This document shows, one piece after another, positions 17,922 to 26,907 of a DNA stretch of 64,000 bases. Where the stretch lies: positions 3,607,501 through 3,671,500 of the forward strand of contig NZ_CP009283.1 of the NCBI RefSeq assembly GCF_000758625.1, given 5' to 3'. This DNA is from Paenibacillus sp. FSL R7-0273 (lineage in GTDB: Bacteria > Bacillota > Bacilli > Paenibacillales > Paenibacillaceae). The position numbers and the translations under genes are program-made. Under the pieces are notes generated by a model. That model searched no databases. It saw only the letters and a program-made list of their open reading frames with translations, and had not been told where the DNA came from. Position 1 is the stretch's first letter; each line of letters opens with the position of its first letter.

Positions 17922-19682
17922 TTAAGAGGCCTGTTCAAACTGGCTGTTGTACAGCTCGGCATAGAAGCCGTTCTTGGCAAGCAGCTCATGATGATTGCCG
18001 CTCTCCAGGATATCGCCGTCCTTCAGTACAAGAATGACATCCGCATTCTTAATGGTCGAGAGCCTGTGGGCAATGACGAATGAGGTTCTGCCTTCCATCA
18101 GCTGATCCATCGCCTGCTGGATCAGCAGCTCAGTCCGCGTATCCACGGAGCTGGTTGCCTCATCGAGAATAAGCATCGGGGCATCCTTAAGCATTGCCCG
18201 GGCGATCGTCAGCTGCTGCTTCTGGCCTGCGGAGAGATTAACCTTGTCATTCAATACAGTATCATAGCCCTTGCTCAATGTCTGAATGAAATGATGCAGG
18301 CCGACAGAGCGGCAGGCCTCTTCCATTTCAGCATCGGTCACGCCTGTTTTGTTATAGATGAGATTTTCTCTTACCGTGCCTTCAAACATCCAGGTATCCT
18401 GCAGCACCATGCAGAAGAGATCGTGAATGTTCTCTCTGGTCAAGCTGCTGACCGGAGTGCCGTCGATGTAGATTTCCCCGCCCTTCAGCTCATTGAAGCG
18501 GATCAGCAGGTTAATAAGCGTGGTTTTACCGGCACCGGTCGGTCCTACTATGGCAATCTTCTGGCCCGGCTGCACCTCGGCGGAGAAGTCCTTGATTACC
18601 AGCTTATCCGTTTCCTCATAAGCGAACTGCACATGCTCAAACACTACATGACCGTCAGCAGCGGTGAGTCTGGTGTCCTTGTGATCCTCATTATCCATTT
18701 CCTTGGCATCCAGAAATTCAAATACGCGTTTGCTGGCAGCAGAGGCTGCCTGCAGATTCTGTGCGGCCTGGGCCATTTGCGCCAGCGGCTGGGTGAAGAA
18801 CCGGACATACATAATGAAGGCGACAATCACACCGAAGGAGATCGAGCCGTTGATCGCCAGGACAGCGCCGACGACACAGACAGCCACATACCCGAGATTT
18901 CCGATAAAGGTCATCAGCGGCATCATCAGGCCGGAAAGGAACTGCGCTTTGAAGGCGCTCTGCTTCAGTGACTGATTCAGGGAATCAAAGGTTCCGCGCA
19001 TCTGCGCCTCACCGTTGTAGGCCTTTACTACAGTATGGCCGGTATAGACCTCCTCGACATGCCCGTTGATTTTCCCGAGGAATTCCTGCTGGCTCTGGAA
19101 ATATTTCTGTGATTTCTTCATGATGACCGCCATCAGGCCAAAGCCGATCACAGTAGCGGCAATCGCGGTAAGGGTCATAAGCACATTCGTTTTGAACATC
19201 ATGACCATCGAGCCGACGAACAGGGCGATAGCAGTAACCAGTGTGCCGACACTCTGGTTCAGCGCCTGACCGATTGTATCCACGTCATTGGTAACCCGGG
19301 ACAGAATATCTCCGGTCGTAGACTTGTTATAATAGGAGATCGGCAGACGGTTCATTTTGTGAGACAGGTCTTTTCTCAGGCTCTTGGATACCTTTTGGGT
19401 AACCATTGACATGATAAGCCCTTGTCCCAGGGACAGAACGGCGCTGAGCGCGTATATAAAAATCAGGAAAAACCCGATTGATGCTACAGCATCCAGATCG
19501 ATGCCTGTTACGATACCTGCAGTGATCAGATCCGTCAGCTCAGAGAGCTGATCCGGCCCGAGCAGGGTAAGAATCGTACCCGCGGCAGCGCTGATAACCG
19601 CGATCAGAATGACAGGAATATGCGAACGGCAATATTGGAGCAGCCGGCCCCAGGTGCTCGGCTGGTCTGGTTTCTTTTTCAT
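17922..19682 (-). CDS. ABC exporter half-transporter, second subunit
   Basis: A 586-aa type IV ABC exporter: six-helix membrane domain (about 20-320) followed by an ATPase with Walker A GPTGAGKTT, signature NLSAGQKQQ, and Walker B LILDEATSSVD. The signature has Ala in place of the usual second Gly (LSAGQ instead of LSGGQ), a change seen in some heterodimeric exporters. The start overlaps the stop of the upstream subunit (TAATG), so the two are coupled and probably form a heterodimer exporting drugs, peptides or lipids. A two-component system lies upstream. Confidence 0.9.
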   Translation of the reverse strand: MKKKPDQPSTWGRLLQYCRSHIPVILIAVISAAAGTILTLLGPDQLSELTDLITAGIVTGIDLDAVASIGFFLIFIYALSAVLSLGQGLIMSMVTQKVSKSLRKDLSHKMNRLPISYYNKSTTGDILSRVTNDVDTIGQALNQSVGTLVTAIALFVGSMVMMFKTNVLMTLTAIAATVIGFGLMAVIMKKSQKYFQSQQEFLGKINGHVEEVYTGHTVVKAYNGEAQMRGTFDSLNQSLKQSAFKAQFLSGLMMPLMTFIGNLGYVAVCVVGAVLAINGSISFGVIVAFIMYVRFFTQPLAQMAQAAQNLQAASAASKRVFEFLDAKEMDNEDHKDTRLTAADGHVVFEHVQFAYEETDKLVIKDFSAEVQPGQKIAIVGPTGAGKTTLINLLIRFNELKGGEIYIDGTPVSSLTRENIHDLFCMVLQDTWMFEGTVRENLIYNKTGVTDAEMEEACRSVGLHHFIQTLSKGYDTVLNDKVNLSAGQKQQLTIARAMLKDAPMLILDEATSSVDTRTELLIQQAMDQLMEGRTSFVIAHRLSTIKNADVILVLKDGDILESGNHHELLAKNGFYAELYNSQFEQAS

Positions 19683-21433
19683 TAGGCAAGCTCCTCCTTC
19701 GACAGCTGTGAATAAGCAATTTCCTGATAAATGCTGCAGGATTCCATCAGTTCATCATGGGTCCCCATACCGGCGATTTCTCCGGCTTCAAGGACGATGA
19801 TCTTGTCAGCATCCTTAATGGTGCCAATCCGCTGTGCGACAATCAGCATCGTGGTGCCGCGTGATTCCTTCTTCAGCTCACTGCGCAGCTTGCGGTCTGT
19901 CTTGTAGTCAAGCGCCGAGAAGGAGTCGTCAAAGATCAGAATCTCCGGACGGCGGGCGATGGCCCGCGCTATGGACAGCCGCTGCTTCTGGCCGCCGGAC
20001 AGGTTGGTTCCGCCCTGGGCAATGTGCGCATCGTAGCTGCCATCCATTTTCTCGACGAAATCGGCAGCCTGTGAAGTATAGACCGCATCGACTACATCGG
20101 AATTCAGGTCACGGCCGTTATCGCCGAAGGCAATATTTGAAGTAACGGTACCGCCGAACAGGACGGCTTTTTGTGAGACATAACCCATTTTATTACGCAG
20201 GGCGCTCTGCTCATATTGATTTACATTAACGCCGCCGACAAGAATTTCACCGGAAGAGGCATCATAGAAGCGGGGAATCAGGTTAACGACGGTACTCTTG
20301 CCGCAGCCGGTTGATCCGATAAACGCTACGGTTTCACCTTTTTTGGCGGTAAAGCTGATGTTCTTCAGCACATATTCCTCGGCATCCGGGTATTTGAAGC
20401 TGACATTCCGGAATTCCACTTCACCTGCATGCCAGGAAGGGGAGGCGGTGAGCGAACCGTCAGTCAGGCTTGGCTTAGTATCCAGCACCTCGTTAATCCG
20501 CTTGGCGGAAACATGTGCACGTGGCATGAGAATAAAGATAATGATCAGCATCATGAAGGCCATTACGACCTGCATGGCGTAGGAGGAGAAGACAATCATG
20601 TCAGAGAAAAGGCCCATTTTGGCGCCGGCACCGGCATTTTGAATCATGACCGCACCGATCCAGTATATCGCCAGGCTAAGGCCGCTCATAATCAGCGTAA
20701 TGCTCGGCATCATGGCGGATAATACATTGTTGGCGAACAGGTTCGTCCGGGTCAGCTCATTGTTGGCTGCTCCGAATTTGTCCTCCTGGTATTTCTCGGC
20801 ATTATAGGCACGGATGACACGCAGTCCGGTAAGATTCTCCCGGGCCACCCGGTTCAGATTATCTGTCAGCACCTGCAGCTTCTGGAATTTCGGCAGCACC
20901 AGCACGACACAAATACCGACAATAACAATTAACACGCCGACGGCAGCGCCTGTGGCCAGCGACCACTCCCAGCTCTTGCCGGTGATCTTGAGGATCGCCC
21001 ATACGGCCAGCAGCGGAGCCTTGATCAGCAGCTGCAGGCCGATAACAATCAGCATCTGCACCTGGGTAATGTCATTGGTTGAACGGGTGATCAGACTTGC
21101 GGTTGAGAAGCTGTTGATTTCCTCCATCGAGAAGGATTGAACCTTGTTGAACAATTTGGAACGGACTCTGGCTGAGAAATTGGCGGCAATTTTTGCCGCA
21201 ATCCCGGCTACGACAATGGAAGTGGCAAGACTGCCCAACGCACAGAGTAGCATCCAGCCGCCGGTGGCGGCAATCTCGGACATCTCACTTCCGGGGGTCT
21301 GAATCAGCCGGGTGATGTCGCTCATATAATCGGGCAGCTCCAGATCGAGCCATACCTGGGCGACAATGAAGAGGACGCTGATTACGAACAGGCCCCATTC
21401 CTTTGCTTCAAGGTTCTTAAGCAGTTTAATCAT
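19682..21433 (-). CDS. ABC exporter half-transporter, first subunit
   Basis: A 583-aa half-transporter with membrane domain (about 12-310) and ATPase domain: Walker A GSTGCGKST, signature NLSGGQKQR, and Walker B LIFDDSFSALD. The Walker B ends in Asp-Asp, so the usual catalytic Glu is replaced by Asp, the mark of the degenerate site in heterodimeric exporters such as BmrCD. Its partner (17922-19682) keeps the Glu. The start at 21433 has GGAG 8 nt upstream; the frame extending to 21553 has no ribosome site. The terminator-like hairpin before it makes a separate promoter or attenuation plausible. Confidence 0.9.
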   Translation of the reverse strand: MIKLLKNLEAKEWGLFVISVLFIVAQVWLDLELPDYMSDITRLIQTPGSEMSEIAATGGWMLLCALGSLATSIVVAGIAAKIAANFSARVRSKLFNKVQSFSMEEINSFSTASLITRSTNDITQVQMLIVIGLQLLIKAPLLAVWAILKITGKSWEWSLATGAAVGVLIVIVGICVVLVLPKFQKLQVLTDNLNRVARENLTGLRVIRAYNAEKYQEDKFGAANNELTRTNLFANNVLSAMMPSITLIMSGLSLAIYWIGAVMIQNAGAGAKMGLFSDMIVFSSYAMQVVMAFMMLIIIFILMPRAHVSAKRINEVLDTKPSLTDGSLTASPSWHAGEVEFRNVSFKYPDAEEYVLKNISFTAKKGETVAFIGSTGCGKSTVVNLIPRFYDASSGEILVGGVNVNQYEQSALRNKMGYVSQKAVLFGGTVTSNIAFGDNGRDLNSDVVDAVYTSQAADFVEKMDGSYDAHIAQGGTNLSGGQKQRLSIARAIARRPEILIFDDSFSALDYKTDRKLRSELKKESRGTTMLIVAQRIGTIKDADKIIVLEAGEIAGMGTHDELMESCSIYQEIAYSQLSKEELA

Positions 21434-21532
21434 AAGCGTGACTCCTTTATGTGATGTTGCTATTAGCATAGCTGAGGAAGATAAACTGAACGTTAACTTT
21501 TCTGAAAACAAGCAGAAACTGCCCGATCCAAC

Positions 21533-21570
21533 AAAAAGCCCTGAACCAACCAAAAGGTCGTTTCAGGGCT
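21533..21570 (-). terminator. Terminator or attenuator between the sensor kinase and exporter genes
   Basis: Read on the minus strand, AGCCCTGAA (from 21570) pairs with TTCAGGGCT (to 21537) and is followed by T5. It lies between the kinase stop (21580) and the exporter start (21433), leaving about 100 nt for an exporter promoter. Confidence 0.75.
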
Positions 21571-21579
21571 TATGTGAGG

Positions 21580-22641
21580 TCAGGCAGGCAAGGTTACAGT
21601 AAAGACCGTTCCCAGGGATGCAGGGCTCTCGCAGGTAATGGTTCCGGCGTGCAGGTGAACGATCTTGCTGACGATCGTTAAGCCGAGCCCGTTGCCTGCA
21701 GTGGAGTGGGAGGTATCTTGCTGATAGAATTTATCGAAGACCCTAGGAAGAGCCTCCGGGGAAATCCCTGGCCCGTTGTCACTGATGACAAAAACGATAC
21801 GGCCATTCGTCTTCTTCATGCTTATTGCTATTTCTCCGCCTTCGGGTGTGAATTTGATGGCATTGTCGAGCAGGTTCAGCCAGACCTGGTTCAGCAGCTC
21901 TTTATTGCCTTCAAGCTGATAATCATGAAGATCCAGGTTCAGGGCAAGCTGCTTTTTCTCGAACTTTGCCGCAAGCAGCAGCACACACTGGCGGAGCTGC
22001 TCCCCGGCGTTGAAGCTTTTTTTGTCGGTCAGAATAGTCTGGGTCTCGATCTTGGACAGCTCCAGGACGTTCGACGCCAGGGAAGCAAGCCTGGCTGACT
22101 CCTCAATGACGATATCCAGATACTCATCGCGCTCCTGCCTGGACAAGTCGTCATACTTGAGCATTTCGGCAAAGCCCTTGATCGAGACAATCGGGGTTTT
22201 GAATTCATGCGAGAAGTTGTTCACGAAATCCGTCCGCAGAATCTCGATTCCGCCCAGCTCCTCGGCCATCCGGTTAAAATTCTCGGAGAGAATGCGGAAT
22301 TCCGGCGGGCTTGTAAGCTGCAGCCGCATGGAAAAGTCTCCGCCGGCCAGCCGGTCTGTAGCATCAATAAAGGTACGGATGGATTTGACCATTTTGCGGC
22401 TGCTCACCGCGGATATGGCTGTGCCGATTATAATGCAGGAAATCAGTATCAATAAGGGGACAAGAGTGCCGTCCATGATAATCTTCTCATTGATCAGCCC
22501 AAAAACATCGGCAAGATAGAACAGGAGTCCTGTGACAATCACCGTGACCAGAAAGATCAGAAAGACTGCAAAGGAGAAGAGAAGCGGCAGACTGAGCCTG
22601 CTGCCCAGACGTGTGCCTATTTTACTGCCAATTCTGCTCAA
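21580..22641 (-). CDS. Two-component sensor histidine kinase
   Basis: A 353-aa membrane kinase. Two hydrophobic segments (about 18-46 and 59-80) enclose only a very short outside loop, so it probably senses within the membrane. A HAMP domain follows (about 82-135), then the H box NNFSHEFKTP with His145, N box WLNLLDNAIKFTPEG, G1 SDNGPGI and G2 GNGLGL. A short-loop kinase beside an ABC exporter recalls antibiotic-sensing systems of Firmicutes, an inference from context. It overlaps the regulator gene by ATGA. Confidence 0.92.
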   Translation of the reverse strand: MSRIGSKIGTRLGSRLSLPLLFSFAVFLIFLVTVIVTGLLFYLADVFGLINEKIIMDGTLVPLLILISCIIIGTAISAVSSRKMVKSIRTFIDATDRLAGGDFSMRLQLTSPPEFRILSENFNRMAEELGGIEILRTDFVNNFSHEFKTPIVSIKGFAEMLKYDDLSRQERDEYLDIVIEESARLASLASNVLELSKIETQTILTDKKSFNAGEQLRQCVLLLAAKFEKKQLALNLDLHDYQLEGNKELLNQVWLNLLDNAIKFTPEGGEIAISMKKTNGRIVFVISDNGPGISPEALPRVFDKFYQQDTSHSTAGNGLGLTIVSKIVHLHAGTITCESPASLGTVFTVTLPA

Positions 22642-23312
22642 GCCTTCTTCACCGCCTTATAGCCGAGACCGCGCACCGATATGAGCTCAAACTCGGGATA
22701 CGCTTCAAACCGCTTCCGCAGCCTGTTAATATGCACATTGACTGTCGTATCTGCGCTCTCATTGTCCATACCCCAGATTTCATCCATCAGCTGGATGCGT
22801 GTGAAGATCCGGTCGGGATAGGACAGCAGCTTGTAGAGCAGGTAGAATTCCTTTTGCGGCAGAGTCTGGCGCTCCTCCTCCCGGGTCACCGTCAGCGCCT
22901 CATAATCCAGCACCACCTTGCCGAACGTGAGCTTGCGGGCAGTGGCAATCTGTGAACGGCGCAGCAGCGCCTGTATCCGCAGCAGCATTTCCTCTGTATC
23001 GACCGGCTTGGTCATATAATCGTCGGTTCCCAGCCGGAAGCCCTTCTTCTTGTCCTCCGGAAGATGCTTGGCGGTCGCCATTAGAATCGGGATCTGGCTG
23101 TTCGCCGCCCGGACCTCTGCCGCAAATTCATAGCCGTCCATATTGGGCATCATAATATCGAGAATAATCAGGTCAATATGCTGCATTTCAAGAATATCAA
23201 GTGCCTTATACCCGTCCTCAGCGGTCCAGACATTATAGCCCTCGCGCTTTAATACAGCCTCAAGCAGTCTTCTGACATGCTTATCATCTTCCACCACAAG
23301 TATGCTGATCAT
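22638..23312 (-). CDS. OmpR/PhoB-family response regulator
   Basis: A 224-aa response regulator. Receiver domain with acidic pocket VVEDD (residues 6-10), phosphorylated Asp52 in LIILDIMMP, and Lys in YMTKPVD. The C-terminal winged helix (about 128-222) ends in VNIHINRLRKRF-like and SVRGLGYKA, typical of OmpR regulators. It is the first gene of the regulator-kinase pair and likely controls the ABC exporter downstream. Confidence 0.93.
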   Translation of the reverse strand: MISILVVEDDKHVRRLLEAVLKREGYNVWTAEDGYKALDILEMQHIDLIILDIMMPNMDGYEFAAEVRAANSQIPILMATAKHLPEDKKKGFRLGTDDYMTKPVDTEEMLLRIQALLRRSQIATARKLTFGKVVLDYEALTVTREEERQTLPQKEFYLLYKLLSYPDRIFTRIQLMDEIWGMDNESADTTVNVHINRLRKRFEAYPEFELISVRGLGYKAVKKA

Positions 23313-23455
23313 AATCTCACTCCGCTTTCAGGTTGAACTAATGAATCATCAGTGCCATCGTATCATCTTTATTTTGGGTTGAACAAGCTGCTGCATAAAA
23401 ATCCTGAAGGCGAGTACCCTATTAGGGCAAAAGATGCAAAGGAGCTGTGTATAAG

Positions 23456-23623
23456 ATGGGTAAACAGACGAAGGCAACACCGGTGACCAAGGATAATCCC
23501 AATAAGGTAGATCCGGCCATTCCAACCGGCAAGCGGGAAACAGAATTTGCTGACGAGCTTACGAACAGCGACGTTGAATCCGCGTTCAAAAATCCGGTGA
23601 CCGGCGAAGAACGGATGTATTAG
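23456..23623 (+). CDS. 55-aa hypothetical protein
   Basis: A short hydrophilic protein, highly charged and predicted disordered, beginning MGKQTKATPVTKDNPNK and ending TGEERMY. AAAGGAG (23438-23444) lies 11 nt before the ATG, and a strong terminator follows immediately. Codon use and the complete SD-ORF-terminator arrangement support a real gene. The composition (Lys, Glu, Asn, Asp, no Cys or Trp) resembles small sporulation-associated proteins, but I cannot assign a family. It is divergent from the response regulator. Confidence 0.6.
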   Translation: MGKQTKATPVTKDNPNKVDPAIPTGKRETEFADELTNSDVESAFKNPVTGEERMY

Positions 23624-23635
23624 GAGTATTAAGCA

Positions 23636-23688
23636 AAACAGCTGCAGACCGGAAAGGAAAGCAAATCCGGACTTGCAGCTGTTTTTTT
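23636..23688 (+). terminator. Terminator of the 55-aa protein gene
   Basis: AAACAGCTGCA (23636-23646) pairs with TGCAGCTGTTT (23674-23684), with inner CCGG/CCGG pairing, followed by T7 in total. Weak use from the opposite strand for the TetR gene is possible. Confidence 0.85.
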
Positions 23689-23711
23689 ATCCGCTCATGA
23701 AGTACGGCTGG

Positions 23712-24362
23712 CTATTCAGCCTTTGCACCGGCGCTCAAGTGGGCAACCAGCAGCTCCGCAAAGCGGCTGGCAACCCGGATATCCTGCGGAGCAGTGCGGC
23801 TCCCGTCTCCCACAGTCATACACATCTTCTGCAGCAGGGCCATCATGGAGGTAAAGATAAAATGGGCAGTCTCCAGCAGCTCCGGGTCCGGCAGCAGGGA
23901 TTGATCCTTAACTCCGGTCTCCAGTGCGTTTAATAAAAAATGCTGCTCCTTCTCCCGGCCGATAAACGCTTCATACTGCGATTTAAGTGCGGTTCCGGTT
24001 CCATAAGCCTCATAATGCAGGTCAAACAGCAGAATGAACCGGATGTAGCCCGGATTAGCGGCAGCATATTCAATCCAGGCGGTTAGCATGGAGACAAGCA
24101 TCTGTTTGCCGGTCATTCCGGCTTCAGGGGCTTTTTTGATGTATCCGGTCATGTCCCCGAGAATTTCCATCTGCACCTCAAAGACCAGCTCGTCGATCGT
24201 CTGAAAATGCTTATAAAAGGTGACCCGGCTTATCCCCGCGAGACTGCATATTTCTTTGACATTTACTCTGAGAAAGCTTTCTTTAATAAAAAGCTCCTTC
24301 GCGGCAGCGATTAGGTCCTCACGGTTTCTGGTTTTGAGATTGTTGTGCCAGGTTTCAGTCAT
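23712..24362 (-). CDS. TetR/AcrR-family transcriptional regulator
   Basis: A 216-aa repressor candidate. The N-terminal helix-turn-helix is VNVKEICSLAGISRVTFYKHF near residues 35-56 and the rest is an all-helical ligand domain. The ATG at 24362 overlaps the stop of the MFS gene (ATGACTGA), so it is translated from the same mRNA; a frame extending to 24398 lacks a ribosome site. It probably represses its own operon through the palindrome at 25576-25609 and is released by a compound that the MFS pump exports. Confidence 0.88.
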   Translation of the reverse strand: MTETWHNNLKTRNREDLIAAAKELFIKESFLRVNVKEICSLAGISRVTFYKHFQTIDELVFEVQMEILGDMTGYIKKAPEAGMTGKQMLVSMLTAWIEYAAANPGYIRFILLFDLHYEAYGTGTALKSQYEAFIGREKEQHFLLNALETGVKDQSLLPDPELLETAHFIFTSMMALLQKMCMTVGDGSRTAPQDIRVASRFAELLVAHLSAGAKAE

Positions 24363-25557
24363 GGGCAGCCGTCCGTTCCGGTTTGTTATGTTGGGCATGA
24401 GCAGTTAACAGGAGGGCCGAAGCAAGAATGGCCGCGCCTAAAATATAAGGCATATGGATATGCCAGTCAAACAGCTGACCCGCAATAACCGGCCCCAGTA
24501 TGCTGCCTATGCTTGTATAAGTGGTGTTCAGTCCTGCTGCATAGCCCTGGCGGTCACCGGCAGAGTTGGCGATAATCGTGCTTAAGGTCGGGCGTAAAAA
24601 GGCATTGAATGCAAAGAACATACCTGAGACTGCAAGCAGATACCCCAGATTCACCTTAAACAGCATAAGCAGGAGGGCGGCAGCGGTCATCAGTAGAGAG
24701 ATGCGGATAAGCTTCATTTCACCGAGCTTTTTAATAAAGCGGTCCAGCAGCCATATCTGAACAATAATCCCGATCACCGCACCGACCGTAATCAGCACTG
24801 AGATCTGCGCTGCATCATAGCCATACTTCTGTTCCACAAAAAGGGCATACACGGTTTCATAATTCATCAGGCCAAAGGTAATGATTAAGATTAGCAGCAG
24901 GTACTGGAAATAGGAGGTGCGGAAGGAATTGCGGATCATGCTGAAAAAGGATTCTCCCTGGCCGCGCGGCTTAGCGGCTGTGCGTGCTGCCTTCGGCAGT
25001 GTTTCAGGCATGAAGAAGCACAGCAGCATTGCGATAAATCCCAGTCCTCCGGCAAAAAAATAAGGGACCCGGATACCCAGCTCTGCGATTAGACCGCCCA
25101 GCCCGGGACCAAGCACCATTCCCAGATTCATCGCTGCCCCCAGATAGCCCATGCCCTTGGCCCGCGTATCCGGAGTAGTAATATCGGCAACGTAAGCCAT
25201 ATTGGCCGGCACCATGATTCCGACTCCGATCCCGCCGATGAACCGGGCAATGTACAGAACGGCTAAGCTATCTCCGACTGCGAACATGAGGTCGGATATG
25301 ACAGTCAGCAGCAGACCGGCTATCAGCATCGGCTTCCGGCCCAGACGGTCTGCAAGCTGACCGCCTATCGGCGAGAATATGAACTGGGCTGCCCCGAAAG
25401 CAGCAATGAGATAACCGGCAGCAGCCCCGGCTGCATTAAACAGCTTCAGGTATTCAGGTAGTATGGGGATAACCATCCCCTGTCCTAGCAAAGCGATAAA
25501 AAGATTCAGCATTAAGATAAATAACGGGAAATTGGCAGATTTAGATAAACTGCGCAT
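24355..25557 (-). CDS. MFS multidrug-type efflux transporter
   Basis: A 400-aa membrane protein with 12 hydrophobic segments. Motif A is GGQLADRLGRKPML, and motif C, of the drug/proton antiporter type, is GMVLGPGLGGLIAE. These place it in the DHA1 group with NorA, Bmr and TetA-like pumps. AGGAGG precedes the start. It is first in a two-gene operon with the TetR regulator, the usual layout of an inducible efflux unit. Confidence 0.88.
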   Translation of the reverse strand: MRSLSKSANFPLFILMLNLFIALLGQGMVIPILPEYLKLFNAAGAAAGYLIAAFGAAQFIFSPIGGQLADRLGRKPMLIAGLLLTVISDLMFAVGDSLAVLYIARFIGGIGVGIMVPANMAYVADITTPDTRAKGMGYLGAAMNLGMVLGPGLGGLIAELGIRVPYFFAGGLGFIAMLLCFFMPETLPKAARTAAKPRGQGESFFSMIRNSFRTSYFQYLLLILIITFGLMNYETVYALFVEQKYGYDAAQISVLITVGAVIGIIVQIWLLDRFIKKLGEMKLIRISLLMTAAALLLMLFKVNLGYLLAVSGMFFAFNAFLRPTLSTIIANSAGDRQGYAAGLNTTYTSIGSILGPVIAGQLFDWHIHMPYILGAAILASALLLTAHAQHNKPERTAAHD

Positions 25558-25575
25558 GTTGATGCCTCCTTCATT

Positions 25576-25609
25576 GTTTACACGGTGATAATATTAACAC
25601 AGTGTAAAC
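25576..25609. promoter_or_regulatory. Operator palindrome for the TetR regulator
   Basis: Outer arms GTTTACAC (25576-25583) and GTGTAAAC (25602-25609) are perfect. The inner 16 nt, GTGATAATATTAACAC, are themselves palindromic except for one mismatched pair. The nested 34-bp element lies 19 nt upstream of the MFS start, within its promoter, as expected of a TetR site binding two dimers. Confidence 0.75.
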
Positions 25610-25749
25610 CATAATAAGCGATATTCCGGGAACTTACAAGCCCGAATTTGGCCGGCAGGGCAATTCCGGATTATAAACCGCCTGATAAGGGTAAACATTG
25701 TTAATTCAAACGCTAACGCAATCCCAAATCCATTAACGGAGGCTGAATA

Positions 25750-26907
25750 ATGACACAACTGAACAGTAACACCGGAGCAGCAATTCTCGGAATGGGTACA
25801 GCCCTGCCGCTGTACTCGATAGCACAGGCTGATGTAGCCGAGCTGATTGCCTCGTCGCTGCAGGACAAGCCGGAGCTGGCCCGGTTCGCCAGAAGAGTCT
25901 TTAAAGCCTGCGGAGTCGAGAACCGTTATACCGTTGATGACAGCTATCTCGGGACAGCGGATACCTGCCGTTATCTGCCTTCCGGAGACCGGACGGATAT
26001 ACCCACAACGGAAGAACGGATGAAAAAATATCAGCAGGAAGCACCTCCGCTGGCTCTGGAGGCGGCCAAAAGATCACTGCTGGATGCAGGACAGGCTCCC
26101 GGCGGGATTACCCACCTGATTACTGTCAGCTGTACCGGGCAATACCTGCCCGGCCTGGATGTGATGCTGATTAAAGAGCTTGGCCTGTCACCGCGGGTGA
26201 ACCGGCTTCCGTTAATATTCCAGGGCTGTGCTGCCGGATTGAAAGCGATTCAAATGGCCCGTGATGTCGTTCTTGGTGCTCCCGGCTCCAGAGTGCTCGT
26301 TGTTTGCGTGGAGCTGTGTACGCTGCATTTTCAGCCGGTAAAGGAACGGGAAGCCTTGTTTGCAGCCTCCTTTTTCGGAGATGCTTCCGGTGCCTGTGTC
26401 ATCGGTGAGCCAGAGGCCAACCACAAGCATTGCCTCAGCCTGGGCAAAGGGTATTCGGTGCTGCTGCCGGATTCTGCTGAGGATATGACCTGGGAGGTAG
26501 GGAACACCGGCTTTGACCTCTACTTATCCCCGCGGATTCCTAAGCTGCTGGGAACCCATCTTGAAGCCGAGCTTGGGCTGCTGATGGGAGACAGCCCGCT
26601 TCCGGAGCTGTGGGCCATACACCCGGGCGGACGGGGGATCGTTGACTCCGTACAGGAGGTAATGAAGCTAAGTGATGAACAGACGCGCTACAGCCGGGAA
26701 ATTCTGCGGACAGCCGGCAATCTGTCCTCGGTGACCATTCTCTTTGTGCTTGAATCGATGCGCCGGGACATGGAAGCCCGTAATGAACCAGCGAAGCAAG
26801 GCGTTGCAATGGCCTTTGGTCCGGGCCTGACCGCCGAGCTCATGTCCTTCACCTATGTCCCGGCTTACTCACCGTCCTACCAGGAGGCAGGCCATGCCGT
26901 TTTTTAG
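25750..26907 (+). CDS. Type III polyketide synthase (chalcone synthase-like, alkylpyrone/alkylresorcinol type)
   Basis: A 385-aa homodimeric ketosynthase that extends an acyl-CoA starter with malonyl-CoA. The catalytic triad is visible: Cys160 (FQGCAAG), His291 (IHPGGRG) and Asn324 (TAGNLSS); the 33-residue His-Asn spacing equals that of chalcone synthase. SCTGQYLPGLD near 127-137 is also conserved. Bacterial relatives (BpsA, SrsA) make long-chain alkylpyrones or alkylresorcinols. It overlaps a methyltransferase gene that is followed by a flavoprotein gene, the same set of activities as Streptomyces srsABC. Confidence 0.9.
   Translation: MTQLNSNTGAAILGMGTALPLYSIAQADVAELIASSLQDKPELARFARRVFKACGVENRYTVDDSYLGTADTCRYLPSGDRTDIPTTEERMKKYQQEAPPLALEAAKRSLLDAGQAPGGITHLITVSCTGQYLPGLDVMLIKELGLSPRVNRLPLIFQGCAAGLKAIQMARDVVLGAPGSRVLVVCVELCTLHFQPVKEREALFAASFFGDASGACVIGEPEANHKHCLSLGKGYSVLLPDSAEDMTWEVGNTGFDLYLSPRIPKLLGTHLEAELGLLMGDSPLPELWAIHPGGRGIVDSVQEVMKLSDEQTRYSREILRTAGNLSSVTILFVLESMRRDMEARNEPAKQGVAMAFGPGLTAELMSFTYVPAYSPSYQEAGHAVF

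Noticed and set aside
25620..25749. ECF-sigma promoter (GGAAC motif) before the polyketide operon
   Set aside because: No matching -10 (CGTC-type) at 16-17 nt; too weak to report.
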